NCBI GenBank assembly: GCA_016207985.1
Contig: JACQYX010000003.1
Coordinates: 1-6,475, forward strand
Source of the DNA: Ignavibacteriales bacterium
GTDB lineage: Bacteria; Bacteroidota; Ignavibacteria; UBA10030; SZUA-254
Length of the DNA stretch: 6,475 nt
Direction of reading: 5' to 3'
In this document: positions 5,086 to 6,475 of the stretch, piece by piece
Layout: every line of letters begins with the position of its first letter
How positions within the stretch are numbered: position 1 is the stretch's first letter
Program-made: the position numbers and the translations under genes
Notes under the pieces: model-generated
What the model was told of the DNA's origin: nothing
What the model saw: the letters and a program-made list of their open reading frames with translations, nothing else
The model's database searches: none

Positions 5086-6475
5086 TTATTTCACCAGAAG
5101 CATTTTCTTAACGCTGTGAAATTCTTTACCGCCTTTTGCGTTAAAACGATAGAAATAAATACCGCTTCCGACTTTCATACCTGCGTCGTTAGTTCCATCC
5201 CAAACAATGTCGAACGATCCTGCATCCTGAACCTGATTGACAACGGTTTTAACTAATTCACCCAGAGAGTTATAAACGACGATATTTACAATCGCTCCGT
5301 CGTCCGGTACTTCATAATGAATCGTTGTCGATGGATTGAATGGATTAGGATAATTTTGTTCCAGCGAATATGCTATCGGCTTACCGATAATCGTCGAAGT
5401 AGCCGACACTGCCTGAGCAGTAAAATCATTCTCATTCAGTAATACCTTCACAAAACTCATTGAAGTATTTACTTTCCCTCGTATCTCTTGTGCAACATCA
5501 AGCGTAATGAGAATAGCATTATCATCGACATCGATATACCGCGATCCAGCGAGGGCAATCATGATTTCATTCTTGAAGAACTTCGTTACGATGTTCATTT
5601 CGGAAGTTGCTGAAGTCAGTTTCACTTCTTTCGGAGTAAAGATATCTCCATTGAACTTTAACACGATATCGGCACTGGCAAGATTCCGAACATCAGTGAA
5701 GCGAATCGGTATTGTAACAGCCGAGCCAAATTTACTTTCAACGCTTCCCAATTCGATAGACGATGCGAGCACCTGTTGAGCTTTCGGCATCGTTACTCCG
5801 CCGCTGTCCTCAGCAGGGAATGTCGTGATAAGCCCGACTACATACTGCAAAATCAGTGATGCATCGAACGATGTAATACCGCTGGCTCCACTGACGTCTG
5901 CGACAGCTTGCTGTGCTGCATCGAGTGTGTCTAAAAATACTACATGTTTCAATATTAAAGAAGCATCGAATGCCTGAATACTGCCGTTCAAACTTACATC
6001 ACCCATCTTCGGACGCAATGAGCCGTGCGATGTAAATGGAATAAAGTCGACACTATCTGTAACCGTAACTCCTTTACCTCCTGGATTGCTCGCGTGCGTA
6101 GGTCCTGTATCGTCTCCCCACCAGTTATTCTCCGCATTGATGTTGAATGTTTTGTCGTTGTTATAAACACCGGCTTCGGTGCACTGGTAAATGTCACAGT
6201 TGTTAATAACCGGATTGGAAGCCCCGGTAATAAAGAGAGCATTTCTATTCTGATTGAATGAACAATAGGTTATTGTTGGGCTTGCACTATTTGTATAAAT
6301 AGCACCCCGTCCATTCCAGTAATATCCTCCATACCTGAAGACGCTGTATTTGACTCTGCAATCCGAATCGAGAGCTTGATTCAAGAATTGTACGCTTGCC
6401 CACCATTCTATCCATGGTGATGTTGCATTACTGTCGGCATTTGTGTCACCACCGTAAAAATCATCACGCAAAGAA
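5086..6475 (-). CDS. Secreted beta-helix protein with dockerin-like and cohesin-like domains and T9SS tail (5' end missing)
   Basis: The C-terminal 462 or so residues of a surface or exported protein; the frame is open to the right edge, so the true start and signal peptide lie outside. Counting from the L encoded by TTG 6471-6469: residues 1-146 are a right-handed parallel beta-helix of the pectate-lyase-like/PbH1 style, with coils such as SPTITYCSF and NPVINNCDI and a closing NNWWGDDTGP motif. Residues 157-214 are a dockerin-like pair of 12-residue calcium loops, each followed by a helix (DVSLNGSIQAFD and DVSGASGITSFD, both then ASLIL). Residues 233-362 are a cohesin-like beta-sandwich with LLNEN near its end. 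Residues 368-461 are a T9SS type A tail with QNYPNPFNPST, SGIYFYR and final KKMLLVK. No polysaccharide lyase catalytic residues can be picked out, so enzymatic activity is not claimed. It is upstream of, and probably co-transcribed with, the large cohesin-bearing gene. Confidence 0.93.
   Translation of the reverse strand, partial: SLRDDFYGGDTNADSNATSPWIEWWASVQFLNQALDSDCRVKYSVFRYGGYYWNGRGAIYTNSASPTITYCSFNQNRNALFITGASNPVINNCDIYQCTEAGVYNNDKTFNINAENNWWGDDTGPTHASNPGGKGVTVTDSVDFIPFTSHGSLRPKMGDVSLNGSIQAFDASLILKHVVFLDTLDAAQQAVADVSGASGITSFDASLILQYVVGLITTFPAEDSGGVTMPKAQQVLASSIELGSVESKFGSAVTIPIRFTDVRNLASADIVLKFNGDIFTPKEVKLTSATSEMNIVTKFFKNEIMIALAGSRYIDVDDNAILITLDVAQEIRGKVNTSMSFVKVLLNENDFTAQAVSATSTIIGKPIAYSLEQNYPNPFNPSTTIHYEVPDDGAIVNIVVYNSLGELVKTVVNQVQDAGSFDIVWDGTNDAGMKVGSGIYFYRFNAKGGKEFHSVKKMLLVK

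Noticed and set aside
5994..6242. Minus-strand 82-codon frame overlapping the beta-helix gene in another frame
   Set aside because: It is a different reading frame of the beta-helix and dockerin coding region, which itself has clear domain motifs; the alternative translation shows no family signature.
6469..6471. TTG as the true start of the beta-helix gene
   Set aside because: The frame stays open to the window edge, there is no signal peptide after the TTG although the protein has a secretion tail, and the sequence RDDFYGGDTN looks like the interior of a beta-helix domain. The gene is treated as truncated by the window.
6034..6471. Pectate or other polysaccharide lyase activity for the beta-helix
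   Set aside because: The fold style fits, but no catalytic residues or calcium-site motif of a lyase family can be identified, and many T9SS proteins carry non-enzymatic beta-helices.

Overview
The window looks like ordinary chromosome from a bacterium of the Fibrobacteres-Chlorobi-Bacteroidetes (FCB) superphylum, most likely a relative of Ignavibacteria/Kryptonia or a nearby candidate phylum. The main reason is that both proteins end in a C-terminal secretion tail of the type IX secretion (T9SS) type A kind, with the QNYPNPFNPxT signature typical of those groups. The lineage is inferred from protein style only; there is no rRNA or marker gene here.

Everything convincingly genic lies on the minus strand. 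Read in transcription order, from the right edge leftwards: (1) the 3' part of a gene (5086-6475, its N-terminus cut by the window edge) for a secreted protein with a right-handed beta-helix, a dockerin-like pair of calcium loops, a cohesin-like domain and a T9SS tail; (2) after a 63-base gap with a Shine-Dalgarno site and no visible terminator or promoter, a large gene (283-5022, 1579 residues) for a secreted multidomain protein with three cohesin-like domains, two of them followed by bacterial Ig-like (Big_2) domains, then CARDB-like and IPT/TIG-like domains, an unusual hydrophobic cysteine-bearing segment, a DPNDK-type module, fibronectin/Ig-like domains and a T9SS tail; (3) a strong intrinsic terminator (228-265); (4) a 210-base intergenic stretch with a candidate sigma70 promoter built out of a short tandem repeat, two inverted repeats and a partial copy of a tRNA 5' end; (5) the first 18 bases of a tRNA, probably tRNA-Ala, running off the left edge.

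The two proteins are probably co-transcribed and both are built for export to the cell surface. One carries a dockerin-like and a cohesin-like module and the other three cohesin-like modules, so a non-cellulosomal cohesin-dockerin pairing at the surface is a reasonable hypothesis, but nothing in the sequence proves binding. No enzyme active site, CRISPR array, transposase or phage gene was seen. The most unusual non-coding signals are the tRNA 5'-end copy, the repeat-built promoter, and a strong hairpin inside the signal-peptide codons of the large gene.
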